From positions 1-63,907 of the forward strand of contig QXWO01000032.1 of assembly GCA_009911035.1 (NCBI GenBank): a stretch of DNA of 63,907 bases, written 5' to 3'. Shown piece by piece: positions 7,955-16,366 of the stretch; the first letter of the stretch is position 1; every line of letters begins with the position of its first letter. A program made the translations under genes and the position numbers. The notes beneath the pieces were generated by a model, which did no database searches, was not told where the DNA came from, and saw only the letters and a program-made list of their open reading frames with translations. The DNA comes from Lachnospiraceae bacterium (GTDB lineage: Bacteria; Bacillota; Clostridia; Lachnospirales; Lachnospiraceae).

Positions 7955-7981
7955 ATGACAGCGCATATGAGATTAAGATAA
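7955..7981 (+). CDS. 8-codon leader peptide ending MRLR (macrolide sensor)
   Basis: ATG 7955 to TAA 7979-7981 encodes MTAHMRLR. GGAGG lies at 7943-7947, 7 bp upstream. The peptide closely resembles the beginning of the ErmDL leader (MTHSMRLR...), and the MRLR type is known to stall ribosomes in the presence of macrolides. It sits 77 bp ahead of an rRNA methyltransferase, with hairpins between, as in translational attenuators of erm genes. Function is inferred, not shown. Confidence 0.65.
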   Translation: MTAHMRLR

Positions 7982-8058
7982 CACCGCGGGTTATGTTGCG
8001 GTGAATCCGTATTGCATAGCTCGCTTATTGGGCAAGTAATGTAATAACGGAGGGAATA
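7982..8058 (+). promoter_or_regulatory. attenuator between leader and rRNA methyltransferase
   Basis: CACCGC (7982-7987) pairs with GCGGTG (7998-8003) directly after the leader stop. A second possible pairing involves TTATT near 8025 and AATAA near 8043, next to the CGGAGGG ribosome-binding site of the methyltransferase. The arrangement suits drug-induced refolding that frees the RBS. The structure was drawn by eye only. Confidence 0.5.
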
Positions 8059-8892
8059 ATGAATAAAATACTTAGATTTAGTGACAGTGAAAAAGTTTTT
8101 CAATGTCCTATATGTAAAACAGATTTAAAATTGAAACAAAAAAGTTTATTTTGTTCTAATCATCATTGTTTCGATATTTCAAAAACGGGTTATGTGAACT
8201 TTGCTGTAGGAACAAAATCTTCAAAACATTATAGCAGAGAGACTTTTCAAATTAGGCGGGAGGTTTTAGAAAAAGGCTATTATTCACATATCCTGAATGA
8301 AGTGGTGCAGCTTATAAAAAGCTTTAGCAGCATTGATACAATACTTGATATTGGCTGCGGTGAAGGATATTATTCAAAGCAGATAAAAGAAGTATCAGGT
8401 GATAAAGAAATTATTGCATTTGATATTTCTAAAGATGCTGTTCAGCTTGCAGCAAAAAGTGATTTCAGTAATTCTATCAAATGGTTTGTGGGAAATTTGG
8501 AAGAAATGCCCATAAAAGACAAAAGGATAGATTGCATATTAGATATTTTTACTCCTGCTAACTATTCCGAATTTAACAGAGTTTTGAAAGAAGGCGGTTA
8601 TGTAATTAAGGTAATTCCGGGAAATGCTCATCTTAAGGAGCTTCGAGAGACGGCAAAAGAACAATTGAAAAGCAATCAATATTCTAATGCGGCTGTCGTA
8701 GATTATTTCCAAAAGAAGTATTCCGTTGTTTATCACAAGAAAGTTTCAGCAACGTATACAATGACATCCGAGGAAATAAAAACCTTTGCGGATATGACTC
8801 CACTACTGTTTTGTGTAAATAAAGATGGAATAGATTTAAAAAAAACAAAAGAAATCACTATTGATGCAGAGATATTTGCAGGGAAATTATAA
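8059..8892 (+). CDS. rlmA: 23S rRNA (guanine-N1) methyltransferase, RlmA(II)/TlrB type
   Basis: A 277-aa enzyme with an N-terminal Cys4-type zinc site (CPIC at about 15-18, then CSNHHCFD), the family tag GYVNF, motif I LDIGCGEGYYSK (about residues 94-105), FDISKDAVQLAAKS, and the signature DIFTPANYSEFNRVLKEGG. It closely follows the pattern of Gram-positive RlmA(II), which methylates G748 in 23S rRNA helix 35, a change linked with resistance to tylosin-type macrolides. As plasmid-like AT-rich cargo with a leader-peptide attenuator it is likely an inducible resistance determinant. The other possibility is a captured housekeeping rlmA. Confidence 0.85.
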   Translation: MNKILRFSDSEKVFQCPICKTDLKLKQKSLFCSNHHCFDISKTGYVNFAVGTKSSKHYSRETFQIRREVLEKGYYSHILNEVVQLIKSFSSIDTILDIGCGEGYYSKQIKEVSGDKEIIAFDISKDAVQLAAKSDFSNSIKWFVGNLEEMPIKDKRIDCILDIFTPANYSEFNRVLKEGGYVIKVIPGNAHLKELRETAKEQLKSNQYSNAAVVDYFQKKYSVVYHKKVSATYTMTSEEIKTFADMTPLLFCVNKDGIDLKKTKEITIDAEIFAGKL

Positions 8893-8966
8893 ATTCAATT
8901 TCAATTTGTCGAATTGACAAACTATTAAAAAATTAAATAACCCGCCGCCCATCAACGGCACACCCA

Positions 8967-9001
8967 AGCAGGAAATCTGAAAAGGTATCCTGCTATTTTT
9001 T
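8967..9001 (+). terminator. rho-independent terminator before the relaxase
   Basis: AGCAGG (8967-8972) pairs with CCTGCT (8989-8994), followed by A and seven T. A second small stem TTTGTC/GACAAA is at 8905-8921, just after the methyltransferase stop. Confidence 0.6.
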
Positions 9002-9034
9002 TGCCCCGAATCCGGGAGAAAGGAGGACGTACTC

Positions 9035-10624
9035 TTGCCATGCCCGCATTGTAAAATCACCATCATCAAGCGGAGCAACAATGAATCCGCTGTTTCTGCC
9101 GCCGCCTACCAGAGCGGCGAGAAGCTGTTCTCTGAATATGACCAGGAACAGAAATACTATCCCTACAAGAACGAAGTCACCCACAAAGAAATCATGCTCC
9201 CGCCCCATGTGCCGCCGGAGTTTGCAGACCGCAATACTTTATGGAACTCAGCCGAAGCGCAGGAGAAACAATGGAACTCCCAGCTTGCCCGGAGATTCGT
9301 GCTTGCCATCCCAAGGGAAATCCCGCCGGGACAGTACGCCGACCTTATCCGTGACTACTGCCGGGAGTTTTTTGTTTCCAAAGGCATGATTGCCGACTTT
9401 GCCATCCATGACAAGGGGGACGGCAACCCACACGCCCATATCCTGCTCACCATGCGGGCGATGGACGAAAAAGGCAAATGGCTCCCCAAGAGCCGTAAAG
9501 TGTACGACCTTGACAAGAACGGGGAGCGCATCCGGCTTGCGTCCGGCAGATGGAAAAGCCATAAGGAGAACACAGTAGACTGGAACAACCGGAAGTACGC
9601 CGAAATCTGGCGGCAGGGATGGGCGGACACGGCCAACCGCTATCTGGAAGCCAATGACCGCCCGGAACGGCTTGACCTGCGCTCCTATGCCCGACAGGGG
9701 ATTGACCAAATCCCTACCGTCCACATGGGAGCGGCCGCCTGCCAGATGGAGAAGAAAGGAATCCAGACCAACATCGGCAATCTGAACCGGGACATCAAAA
9801 CCGCCAACCGGCTCATGCAGTCCATCCGGCAGATGGTACGAAGCCTAAAGGGATGGCTGTCTGACTTAAAAGAGAAAAAGGCTGTATTACTGGAAGCATT
9901 GGAGCAGGCGAAGGAGCCGACACTTCCGGAACTGTTATTCCGGTATCTGGAGCAGCGGAGCAGGGAACGTGCCGACTGGACTTCCAGAGGGAAGCTGAAA
10001 GGAACCGTTGCCGACTACAATAAAGTGCAGGCGGCGATGGATTTCCTGCGGAAAAAGGGAATCTCCACCGTGGAGAGCCTTGACACCCGGCTGGACGAAA
10101 TCAGCCAGACCGCCGTTTCCGTCATAGGGAGCATGAAAAAAAGCGAGAAGCGGATAAAAGCCATCAATACAATGCTCTCCTACATTGACAAATACGAAGC
10201 CGCCAAGCCAGTCCATGCGGAGTATGCCGCCATCGGCTGGAAAAAGAAAAAAGAAAAGTTTGCAGAGAGCCACCGGGAGGAACTGGACGCTTACAATGCC
10301 GCTGTCCGGTATTTCAAAGTGAACCTGAAAGGCAATTCCTACTCCCGCAAAGATTTGAAAGCGGAACGGGAACAGCTTGCCGCCGCCCTGCCCGGACAAA
10401 GGAAGGAACTGGAAGCGGTTCAGGCAGACGTGAAGATACTCCGTGACGTGCGCCACTGGCTCAATCAGGTGCTGCCATCCGAACAGTACCGCCAGACCGC
10501 CGAGCCGGGAAAGAAACCGTCCGTGCAGGAGAGCCTGAAAGGGCGGCAGGAACGCATCCGGCAGGAGCAGGCAGGGAAACAGAAGCCGCCCCGGACACAG
10601 AAACAACAGAATATGGAACTTTAA
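9035..10624 (+). CDS. MobQ-type (MobA/MobL) relaxase
   Basis: A 529-aa relaxase. N terminus PCPHCKITIIKRSNNESAV with AAYQSGEKL is typical of MobA/MobL proteins, and the HUH metal site reads HDKGDGNPHAHILL near residues 125-140. The C-terminal half is coiled-coil-like and basic. It nicks oriT and carries the strand during mobilization by a helper conjugation system, plausibly the ICE it resides in. The start is TTG 9035, supported by AGGAGG at 9021-9026; the nearby ATG is out of frame. Confidence 0.9.
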   Translation: MPCPHCKITIIKRSNNESAVSAAAYQSGEKLFSEYDQEQKYYPYKNEVTHKEIMLPPHVPPEFADRNTLWNSAEAQEKQWNSQLARRFVLAIPREIPPGQYADLIRDYCREFFVSKGMIADFAIHDKGDGNPHAHILLTMRAMDEKGKWLPKSRKVYDLDKNGERIRLASGRWKSHKENTVDWNNRKYAEIWRQGWADTANRYLEANDRPERLDLRSYARQGIDQIPTVHMGAAACQMEKKGIQTNIGNLNRDIKTANRLMQSIRQMVRSLKGWLSDLKEKKAVLLEALEQAKEPTLPELLFRYLEQRSRERADWTSRGKLKGTVADYNKVQAAMDFLRKKGISTVESLDTRLDEISQTAVSVIGSMKKSEKRIKAINTMLSYIDKYEAAKPVHAEYAAIGWKKKKEKFAESHREELDAYNAAVRYFKVNLKGNSYSRKDLKAEREQLAAALPGQRKELEAVQADVKILRDVRHWLNQVLPSEQYRQTAEPGKKPSVQESLKGRQERIRQEQAGKQKPPRTQKQQNMEL

Positions 10625-10626
10625 AC

Positions 10627-10675
10627 AGGCACTTGTTTTGTGATTTGAAATCGCTGGCAGGTGCCTTTTCTTTTT
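10627..10675 (+). terminator. rho-independent terminator after the relaxase
   Basis: AGGCAC (10627-10632) pairs with GTGCCT (10661-10666), followed by TTTTCTTTTT. A smaller GATTT/AAATC stem lies in the loop. Confidence 0.6.
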
Positions 10676-10752
10676 AAACAAAATGGATTTACCGGCAACG
10701 TGGAGGACAAAATGTCCGCCACGTTACCGGGATTATCAGGAGGGAACGCCTA

Positions 10753-11400
10753 TTGAACGTATTTGAAGCCGTGAAACAGTCCGTCACCACAAGGCAGGCT
10801 GCGGAGCGTTATGGAATCAAAGTAAATTGGAACGGGATGTGTGTCTGCCCGTTCCACAAAGATAAGAACCCAAGCATGAAGGTTGACCGCCGCTTTTACT
10901 GCTTCGGCTGCGGAGCTACCGGGGACGTGATTGATTTCGTATCCCGGCTCCACGGGATCGGGAGCCGGGAAGCCGCCCTCATGCTGGCGCAGGACTTCTC
11001 CATCCCCTATGAGGATGGGAGGAACGCCGGGAAGGAACCTATCCGGCCACGACTGCGGCGGGAAACAGAGGAGCAGAAATTGAAACGCATGGAGCGGCAC
11101 TGTTTCCGGGTGCTGTCTGACTATTACCATCTCCTGCGCCGCTGGAAGGAGGAATACGCCCCACGCCAGCCGGATGAAGCATGGAATCCCCGGTTTGTGG
11201 AAGCCCTGCAGAACATGAGCCGGGTGGAATACCTGATGGACGTGCTTCTCTCCGGGGACATTCAGGAGCGGGCGGCGCTTATCACAGGACACGGAAAGGA
11301 AGTGAGGAACCTTGAAAGACGAATGGCAGAATTTACCGCCCCAGATACGGCAGGAAACAGCGGACATGGCAGACAGCGCAGAGCCGCCCCGGAGCGTTGA
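10753..11400 (+). CDS. CHC2 zinc-finger primase domain protein
   Basis: A 215-aa protein with the DnaG-type CHC2 zinc finger (CPFHKDKNPSMKV, then FYCFGCGATGDVIDFV, about residues 34-60) but no Toprim catalytic domain; the remainder is helical. Such truncated primases pair with a P4/VirE-type helicase in mobile elements and probably act in element replication. Start is TTG 10753 with AGGAGGG at 10738-10744. The helicase gene overlaps its 3' end by 89 bp. Confidence 0.8.
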   Translation: MNVFEAVKQSVTTRQAAERYGIKVNWNGMCVCPFHKDKNPSMKVDRRFYCFGCGATGDVIDFVSRLHGIGSREAALMLAQDFSIPYEDGRNAGKEPIRPRLRRETEEQKLKRMERHCFRVLSDYYHLLRRWKEEYAPRQPDEAWNPRFVEALQNMSRVEYLMDVLLSGDIQERAALITGHGKEVRNLERRMAEFTAPDTAGNSGHGRQRRAAPER

Positions 11401-12721
11401 GGAAGTGAAGGCCATGCTGGAAACCACCGAAAAAGGCGGCTTCCGCAACAGCATGAACAACTGCCTGACCGTGTTCCAGTGCGACCCGCTCCTTTCCGGG
11501 GCGGTTGCCTACAACCTGCTGACCGACCGCACCGATATTTTAAAGCCAATCGGCTACAAAAGAGCCGCTGGAAGCCCCATGACCGACACGGACATGAAAT
11601 ATATCCGGCTGTATCTGGAAAAGACCTATGGCCTGACAAGCGAGAAAAAGATACAGGACGCCGCCGCCCTTGCCGCCGATGAGAACAGCTACCACCCTGT
11701 CCGGGATTATTTAAACAGCCTGACATGGGACGGAACCGAACGGATACGCTCCTGCCTGCGTCACTTTCTGGGAGCCGGTGAGGACGACTATGCTTTCCAA
11801 TCCCTGCGCCTGTTTTTGTTGGGAGCCATCCACCGGGCATTTTCCCCCGGCTGCAAGTTTGAAGTCATGCTCTGTCTGGTGGGCGGTCAGGGAGCCGGGA
11901 AGTCCACCTTCTTCCGCCTGCTGGCAGTCAAAGACGAGTGGTTCTCCGATGATTTACGGAAACTGGACGATGATAACGTATACCGGAAGCTGCAAGGCCA
12001 CTGGATAATCGAGATGTCGGAGATGATTGCTACCGCAAATGCCAAGAGCATAGAGGAAATCAAGTCATTTTTGAGCCGCCAGAAGGAAGTCTACAAGATA
12101 CCCTATGAAACCCACCCGGCAGACCGTCCAAGGCAGTGCGTGTTCGGCGGGACATCCAATGCCCTTGACTTCCTGCCCCTTGACCGTTCCGGAAACCGCC
12201 GCTTCATTCCTATACAGGTATGCCCGGAACAGGCGGAAACACACATCTTAGAGGACGAAGCCGCTTCCAGAGCCTATCTGAATCAGGTATGGGCGGAAGC
12301 GATGGAGATTTACAAAAGCGGCAGGTGGAAGCTGACATTCAGCCCGGAAATGGTGCGCCATTTAAAGGAACACCAGCGGGACTTCATGCCGGAGGACACC
12401 AAGGCCGGTATGATACAGGCTTTCCTTGACAGCTACCCCGGCGATACCGTCTGCTCCAAGCAGCTTTACAAAGAAGCCCTGAACCATGACTTTGACGAGC
12501 CGAAACAATGGGAGATACGGGAAATCAACGAGATAATGAACCAGTGCGTCACCGGCTGGAAGTATTTCTCCAACCCCCGGATGTTTGCCGGGTACGGCAG
12601 GCAGAAAGGATGGGAACGGGAAAACGCACGGACAGAACCGGCAACGGACAACAGCAACAGAACGGAAAAAATCCCGGAGGGATTTACGCCAGTGCCGGAG
12701 CAGATGGAGCTTCCATTCTGA
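11312..12721 (+). CDS. VirE/phage P4-type helicase (replication protein)
   Basis: A 469-aa VirE-family ATPase with Walker A GGQGAGKST (about residues 193-201), Walker B-like HWIIEMSEM, and sensor/arginine-finger segments around VFGGTSNALDFLPLDRSGNRRF. These superfamily 3-related proteins unwind DNA for plasmid-like replication of elements. The apparent start is TTG 11312 inside the primase gene with a GTGAGG sequence upstream. Together with the primase and the downstream iteron-like repeats it suggests IME1 can replicate after excision. Confidence 0.85.
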   Translation: MKDEWQNLPPQIRQETADMADSAEPPRSVEEVKAMLETTEKGGFRNSMNNCLTVFQCDPLLSGAVAYNLLTDRTDILKPIGYKRAAGSPMTDTDMKYIRLYLEKTYGLTSEKKIQDAAALAADENSYHPVRDYLNSLTWDGTERIRSCLRHFLGAGEDDYAFQSLRLFLLGAIHRAFSPGCKFEVMLCLVGGQGAGKSTFFRLLAVKDEWFSDDLRKLDDDNVYRKLQGHWIIEMSEMIATANAKSIEEIKSFLSRQKEVYKIPYETHPADRPRQCVFGGTSNALDFLPLDRSGNRRFIPIQVCPEQAETHILEDEAASRAYLNQVWAEAMEIYKSGRWKLTFSPEMVRHLKEHQRDFMPEDTKAGMIQAFLDSYPGDTVCSKQLYKEALNHDFDEPKQWEIREINEIMNQCVTGWKYFSNPRMFAGYGRQKGWERENARTEPATDNSNRTEKIPEGFTPVPEQMELPF

Positions 12722-12742
12722 AAAAATCCGGGTAAGGACAGC

Positions 12743-12784
12743 CCGTTGCATACTCCGTTGCTATCCCGTTGCCGAGCCGGTTGC
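12743..12784 (+). repeat. iteron-like CCGTTGC repeats after the helicase
   Basis: CCGTTGC starts at 12743, 12755 and 12766, and the variant CCGGTTGC at 12777: about one copy per helical turn. Further copies of the motif occur near 12,908 and 12,922. A GCCCG...CGGGC stem encloses part of the array. Position after primase and helicase genes suits an origin or initiator-binding site, but no function is shown. Confidence 0.4.
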
Positions 12785-12973
12785 CGGGAAAAATCCCGTA
12801 ACTGCGGGCTTTTCTCCCCTTTAACAACCAAAGCAACAGAAAAATAAAAGAAAAAGTATAAAATAACCCAACCGCCAGACAAGGATTAGTTTCAAGGTTT
12901 TTTGAAGCCCGTTGCCGGACTTCGTTGCTGACACCTTTGTCTGGCTGTTTTCATGTATGGAGGACAACTGCCT

Positions 12974-13171
12974 ATGGCGAAAAATAAAACCGAGATTCAT
13001 GTCACCACAGTATTTGACGGCGAACTGGACGCTACGGACGTTTTCGTGAGCCTTATCGCACAGAAACACACCAGAAAAACAGATAAAGAATATCTTGCTA
13101 AAACACAAGAAATAAGATATAATAAAGACGAGGTTCATAGTGACCGTGTTCCGTCTGGATTGTGCGGGTAA
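12974..13171 (+). CDS. small conserved protein preceding the serine recombinase
   Basis: A 65-aa protein (KTEIHVTTVFDGELDATDVF, ending in PSGLCG). Proteins of this type are regularly found directly upstream of Tn4451-like recombinases as far as I recall. The function is unknown; a recombination directionality or accessory role is possible. Start 12974 follows GGAGG at 12959-12963. An in-frame ATG at 12953 overlaps that RBS. Confidence 0.7.
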   Translation: MAKNKTEIHVTTVFDGELDATDVFVSLIAQKHTRKTDKEYLAKTQEIRYNKDEVHSDRVPSGLCG

Positions 13172-13177
13172 ACGGTT

Positions 13178-14842
13178 ATGATGAACGGATTAGATTATGA
13201 TGTGATTGGCACAGCACTTGCCGGGGGATTCCGGGCAGCTATCTATTGCAGGCTCTCGAAAGACGATGACCTTGACGGGACGAGTGCCAGTATCGAGAAC
13301 CAGCGGGATATGCTGGAAAAGTTCTGCGAGAAGCAGGGATGGGAGGTTACGGCAGTCTATCAGGATGATGGCTTCACCGGCCTGAACATGGAACGCCCCG
13401 ACCTGAAACGGATGTTAAAAGCCATCGAGCGGAAGCAGATAAACCTTGTCATTACGAAAGATTTATCCAGATTAGGCAGGAACTACTTGCAGACCGGGCA
13501 GCTTATCGAGGACTTCTTCCCAAGGAACGGCGTGCGCTATATCGCCATGAATGACGGTATCGACACCATGCGGGACAACAACGACATTGCGCCCTTCAAA
13601 AATATCCTGAACGAGATGTACAGCAAGGATATTTCCAAGAAAGTCCATTCTTCCTATGTGCTGAAAGCCCAGAAAGGCCAGTTCACCGGCTGCCTTGCCC
13701 CCTTCGGCTACAAAAAAGACCCGGAAAATAAGAACCGCCTGCTGGTAGACGAGGAAACCGCCCCGGTTGTCCGGCTGATTTTCGGGTATGCGCTGGACGG
13801 CCACGGCCCCAACTACATCCGGCGCAGGCTGGAGGAAGAAAAGCACCCCTGCCCTACATGGTGGAACCGGCAGCGTGGGCACCGGAACATCCGCACCAAA
13901 TGGGAGAAGAAAGACCCGGAGAATGGGAAATATATTTGGGATTTCTCCGTTATCAAAGAAATCCTGATGAACCCCGTCTACACCGGCGCAATCGCTTCCC
14001 AAAAGACCGAGTACCGCTTTAAAATCGGCACTATCCGGGACAAAAAACCGGAGGACTGGATTGTGGTGGAGGGGACGCATGAGCCGCTGGTAGACAAAAA
14101 GAGTTTTGCCATTGTGCAGGAAAAGCTGAAATCCCGCCAGCGGCCGGGGCAGTCCGGGGAAATCAACCTCTTTGCAGGGCTGATAAAATGCGGGGAGTGC
14201 GGGAAATCCCTCACCATCCGCACCACACATGAGAAGTTCCCGAAGCGTATTTTCTCCTGCAAGACCTACAATGCCTATGGAAAACAGCATTGTACCCAGC
14301 ACCGGATTGAATTTGACACGCTGTATTCTCTTGTGCTGAACAAAATCCGGGAGTGCGCCGCCGCTGCCCTGACAGACAGCGAAGCAGTGGCCGGGCGGCT
14401 GACCGACACCTGCGAAGCCGAGCAGAAAGGCCAGAGGGAAGCGATGGAGCGCACCCTTGCCAAAGACGAGGAACGGATTGAAGTGCTGGAAAAGATGGTG
14501 CTGCGGCTCTATGAGGACATGGTTGCCGGGCGAATCACAGACGCAAACTTCAATCTCCTGCTGGAAAAGACGCAGAAGGAACAGGCGGAACTAAAGGCAA
14601 AAGTCGAGAAAGGCAGGAAGCACCTTGCCGATGAAATCCGGCTTGCCGTGGACGCAAGGCAGTGGGTGGAATCCATACAGGAATACCGGGACATCACCGA
14701 ACTGGACGCTTCCACCTTAAACCGCCTGATTAAAGAAATCGTTGTCCATGAAACCATAGGCAGCGATAAGACAAGACACATTTCTATCGAAATTCATTTT
14801 AATCTCAAACCCATACCGGAAGTGGAGCAGGTCACAGGCTGA
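13178..14842 (+). CDS. large serine recombinase of IME1
   Basis: A 554-aa recombinase: resolvase catalytic domain with nucleophile Ser27 in AIYCRLSKDDD, the R-rich LVITKDLSRLGRNYL segment, then a recombinase domain (LVDEETAPVVRLIF), a zinc-ribbon (CGECGKSLTI with a later C..H pair), and a coiled coil followed by LNRLIKEIVVHE. It catalyses integration and excision of the element at short GA-core sites. It lies at the right end of IME1, about 100 bp from the inferred border. Confidence 0.9.
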   Translation: MMNGLDYDVIGTALAGGFRAAIYCRLSKDDDLDGTSASIENQRDMLEKFCEKQGWEVTAVYQDDGFTGLNMERPDLKRMLKAIERKQINLVITKDLSRLGRNYLQTGQLIEDFFPRNGVRYIAMNDGIDTMRDNNDIAPFKNILNEMYSKDISKKVHSSYVLKAQKGQFTGCLAPFGYKKDPENKNRLLVDEETAPVVRLIFGYALDGHGPNYIRRRLEEEKHPCPTWWNRQRGHRNIRTKWEKKDPENGKYIWDFSVIKEILMNPVYTGAIASQKTEYRFKIGTIRDKKPEDWIVVEGTHEPLVDKKSFAIVQEKLKSRQRPGQSGEINLFAGLIKCGECGKSLTIRTTHEKFPKRIFSCKTYNAYGKQHCTQHRIEFDTLYSLVLNKIRECAAAALTDSEAVAGRLTDTCEAEQKGQREAMERTLAKDEERIEVLEKMVLRLYEDMVAGRITDANFNLLLEKTQKEQAELKAKVEKGRKHLADEIRLAVDARQWVESIQEYRDITELDASTLNRLIKEIVVHETIGSDKTRHISIEIHFNLKPIPEVEQVTG

Positions 14843-14845
14843 CCG

Positions 14846-14870
14846 CTCCCCGCTCCGGGGAGGTTCTTTA
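14846..14870 (+). terminator. hairpin after the IME1 recombinase
   Basis: CTCCCC (14846-14851) pairs with GGGGAG (14857-14862), followed by a short GTTCTTT run. It lies 4 bp after the recombinase stop. Confidence 0.4.
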
Positions 14871-14939
14871 AAAACTCCATATATATTTCTTGACGTGCCG
14901 CCGCCCGCCAGAAAGCTGTATTGTTCCTACTAATTGGGG

Positions 14940-15020
14940 ATAACACAGTTAATGGCAGGCGGAGGGGTGGCGCTCATCGGTACCCAGCTTGTGCCGCTCC
15001 TTGCGAACCTGTTCGGATAA
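14940..15020 (+). pseudogene. 3' remnant of Maff2-type small membrane protein, split by IME1
   Basis: From 14940 the sequence reads in frame ITQLMAGGGVALIG followed by a hydrophobic tail ending FG and a stop at 15018-15020. This is the C-terminal end of Maff2-family proteins, pilin-like small membrane proteins found just upstream of the VirB6-like gene in Tn1549-type ICEs. The front part must lie beyond the window's left edge, on the far side of IME1. Precise excision would be expected to restore it. Confidence 0.65.
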
Positions 15021-15041
15021 AATGGGAAAGGAGCTTTGCCC

Positions 15042-15914
15042 ATGTTTGACAACATATTTGAGGCGATCGAGGAGTGGATGCGGGAGCTTCTCTCCGGCAT
15101 GGTACGCTCCAACCTGTCCACCATGTTCACAGGCGTGAACCAAAAGACAGGGGAGATTGCCGCGCAGGTGGGACAGACACCGCAGGGCTGGAATGGCAAC
15201 ATTTTCAGCCTGATCCGGAACCTGTCGGATTCAGTCATCATGCCCATAGCGGGCATGATTATTACCTTTGTGCTGTGCTATGAACTAATTACCATGCTGA
15301 CGGAGAAAAACAACATGCATGAGATAGATACATGGATGTTGTTTAAATATTTCTTCAAGATGTGGGTGGCGGTATATCTTGTGGGCAACACTTTCAATAT
15401 TACCATGGCGGTCTTTGACGTGGGGCAGCATGTGGTCAGTGCGGCAGGGAGTTCCATAAACGGGCAGACTGCCGTCAACGTGGATTCCATGATAGCCCAG
15501 ATAGACGCTGCCATGGCATCCATGGGGATTGGAGAACTGGCAGTTCTGGCACTGGAGACTATGCTGGTGAGCCTCGGCTTAAAGGTTATGTCGGTGATTA
15601 TTACGGTCATCCTTTTTGTCAGGATGATTGAGATTTATCTTTATACATCGGTCGCGCCGATCCCTTTCGCCACCCTGTCGAACAGGGAATGGGGGCAGGT
15701 GGGGAACAACTACTTCCGGGGGCTTTTTGCCCTCGGCTTCCAGGGATTCTTCATGATGATCTGCGTGGGGATTTACGGCGTGCTGGTATCATCCATACAG
15801 GTTTCGGCGGATATGCATTCCGCCTTGTTTGAAGCGGCGGCCTATACGGTGGTGCTGTGCTTCGGGCTGACGAAGACGGGCAGCCTTTCGAAGGCTGTGT
15901 TCGGGGCGCATTAA
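15042..15914 (+). CDS. VirB6/TrbL-like conjugation channel protein
   Basis: A 290-aa polytopic membrane protein with about six hydrophobic segments (near residues 65-85, 100-120, 165-190, 195-215, 235-255 and 262-280). It belongs to the TrbL/VirB6-like group of Tn1549-type ICEs and would form the inner-membrane channel of the type IV secretion system. ATG 15042 is preferred to TTG 15036 because GGAAAGGAG lies at 15025-15033. First intact transfer gene after IME1; the interrupted Maff2 gene is 22 bp upstream. Confidence 0.8.
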   Translation: MFDNIFEAIEEWMRELLSGMVRSNLSTMFTGVNQKTGEIAAQVGQTPQGWNGNIFSLIRNLSDSVIMPIAGMIITFVLCYELITMLTEKNNMHEIDTWMLFKYFFKMWVAVYLVGNTFNITMAVFDVGQHVVSAAGSSINGQTAVNVDSMIAQIDAAMASMGIGELAVLALETMLVSLGLKVMSVIITVILFVRMIEIYLYTSVAPIPFATLSNREWGQVGNNYFRGLFALGFQGFFMMICVGIYGVLVSSIQVSADMHSALFEAAAYTVVLCFGLTKTGSLSKAVFGAH

Positions 15915-15988
15915 GGGGAAGTAAAGAAAGGAAAAGCGGCGGGAAAGGGGCCTCCCCTGCCTGAAAAATTTCTGCCGCAGGGAAAGGG

Positions 15989-16366
15989 ATGGCATATGTG
16001 AGTGTGCCGAAGGACCTTACAAAAGTAAAGAGCAAGGTGATGTTCAACCTGACGAAAAGGCAGGCGGTGTGCCTTTTAATTGCGGCGGCTCTGGGGCTGC
16101 CTTTTTATTTCCTTACAAAAGAACATATCGGGACCAGCAATGCGGCGGCGGGCATGGTGCTTATCATGCTCCCGGCATTTTTCTTTGCCATGTATGAGAA
16201 GGACGGGCTTCCTTTTGAGAAGCTGTTGCTGAATATGCTGAGCGTAAAGTTATTCCGTCCGGCAGTGCGGAGGTATGAGGTGGAAAATCTGTATGAAACG
16301 GGAGAAGAAATATCATATCAAAAATCAAGTAAGAAAGGAGGCAGGGAGCATGGCAAGAAAAAGTGA
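15989..16366 (+). CDS. prgI: PrgI family conjugation protein
   Basis: A 125-aa protein with N-terminal VSVPKDLTKVKSKVMFNLTKRQ and two membrane helices (about residues 28-45 and 52-68), then a basic cytoplasmic tail. PrgI proteins are VirB3-like inner-membrane parts of Gram-positive conjugation machines and usually precede virB4, as here. The virB4 start lies inside its last codons. Confidence 0.85.
   Translation: MAYVSVPKDLTKVKSKVMFNLTKRQAVCLLIAAALGLPFYFLTKEHIGTSNAAAGMVLIMLPAFFFAMYEKDGLPFEKLLLNMLSVKLFRPAVRRYEVENLYETGEEISYQKSSKKGGREHGKKK

Larger units (their letters stand above)
1..14940 (+). mobile_element. IME1: mobilizable element with large serine recombinase (left end outside window)
   Basis: Gene content (XRE and TnpV pair, RepA_N-like protein, MobQ-type relaxase, CHC2 primase, VirE helicase, terminal large serine recombinase) matches Tn4451-like integrative mobilizable elements. 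The right border is placed near 14,939-14,940 because the sequence after it reads in frame as the C-terminal end of a Maff2-type protein of the ICE, and Tn4451-type recombinases use a GA core. The left border and the front of the interrupted gene are not in the window. The AT-rich blocks 1,740-4,900 and 7,870-8,935 look like later cargo. Confidence 0.75.

Noticed and set aside
10750-11460. Long minus-strand open frames opposite primase and helicase genes (also 9935-10681 and 13472-14302)
   Set aside because: Shadow frames caused by GC-rich codon use; Pro/Leu/Cys-rich composition and no start signals.
14920-14940. Exact attR of IME1 by the same half-site rule as IME2
   Set aside because: No counterpart of the IME2 half-site is visible and the left end is outside the window, so the border is only approximate.
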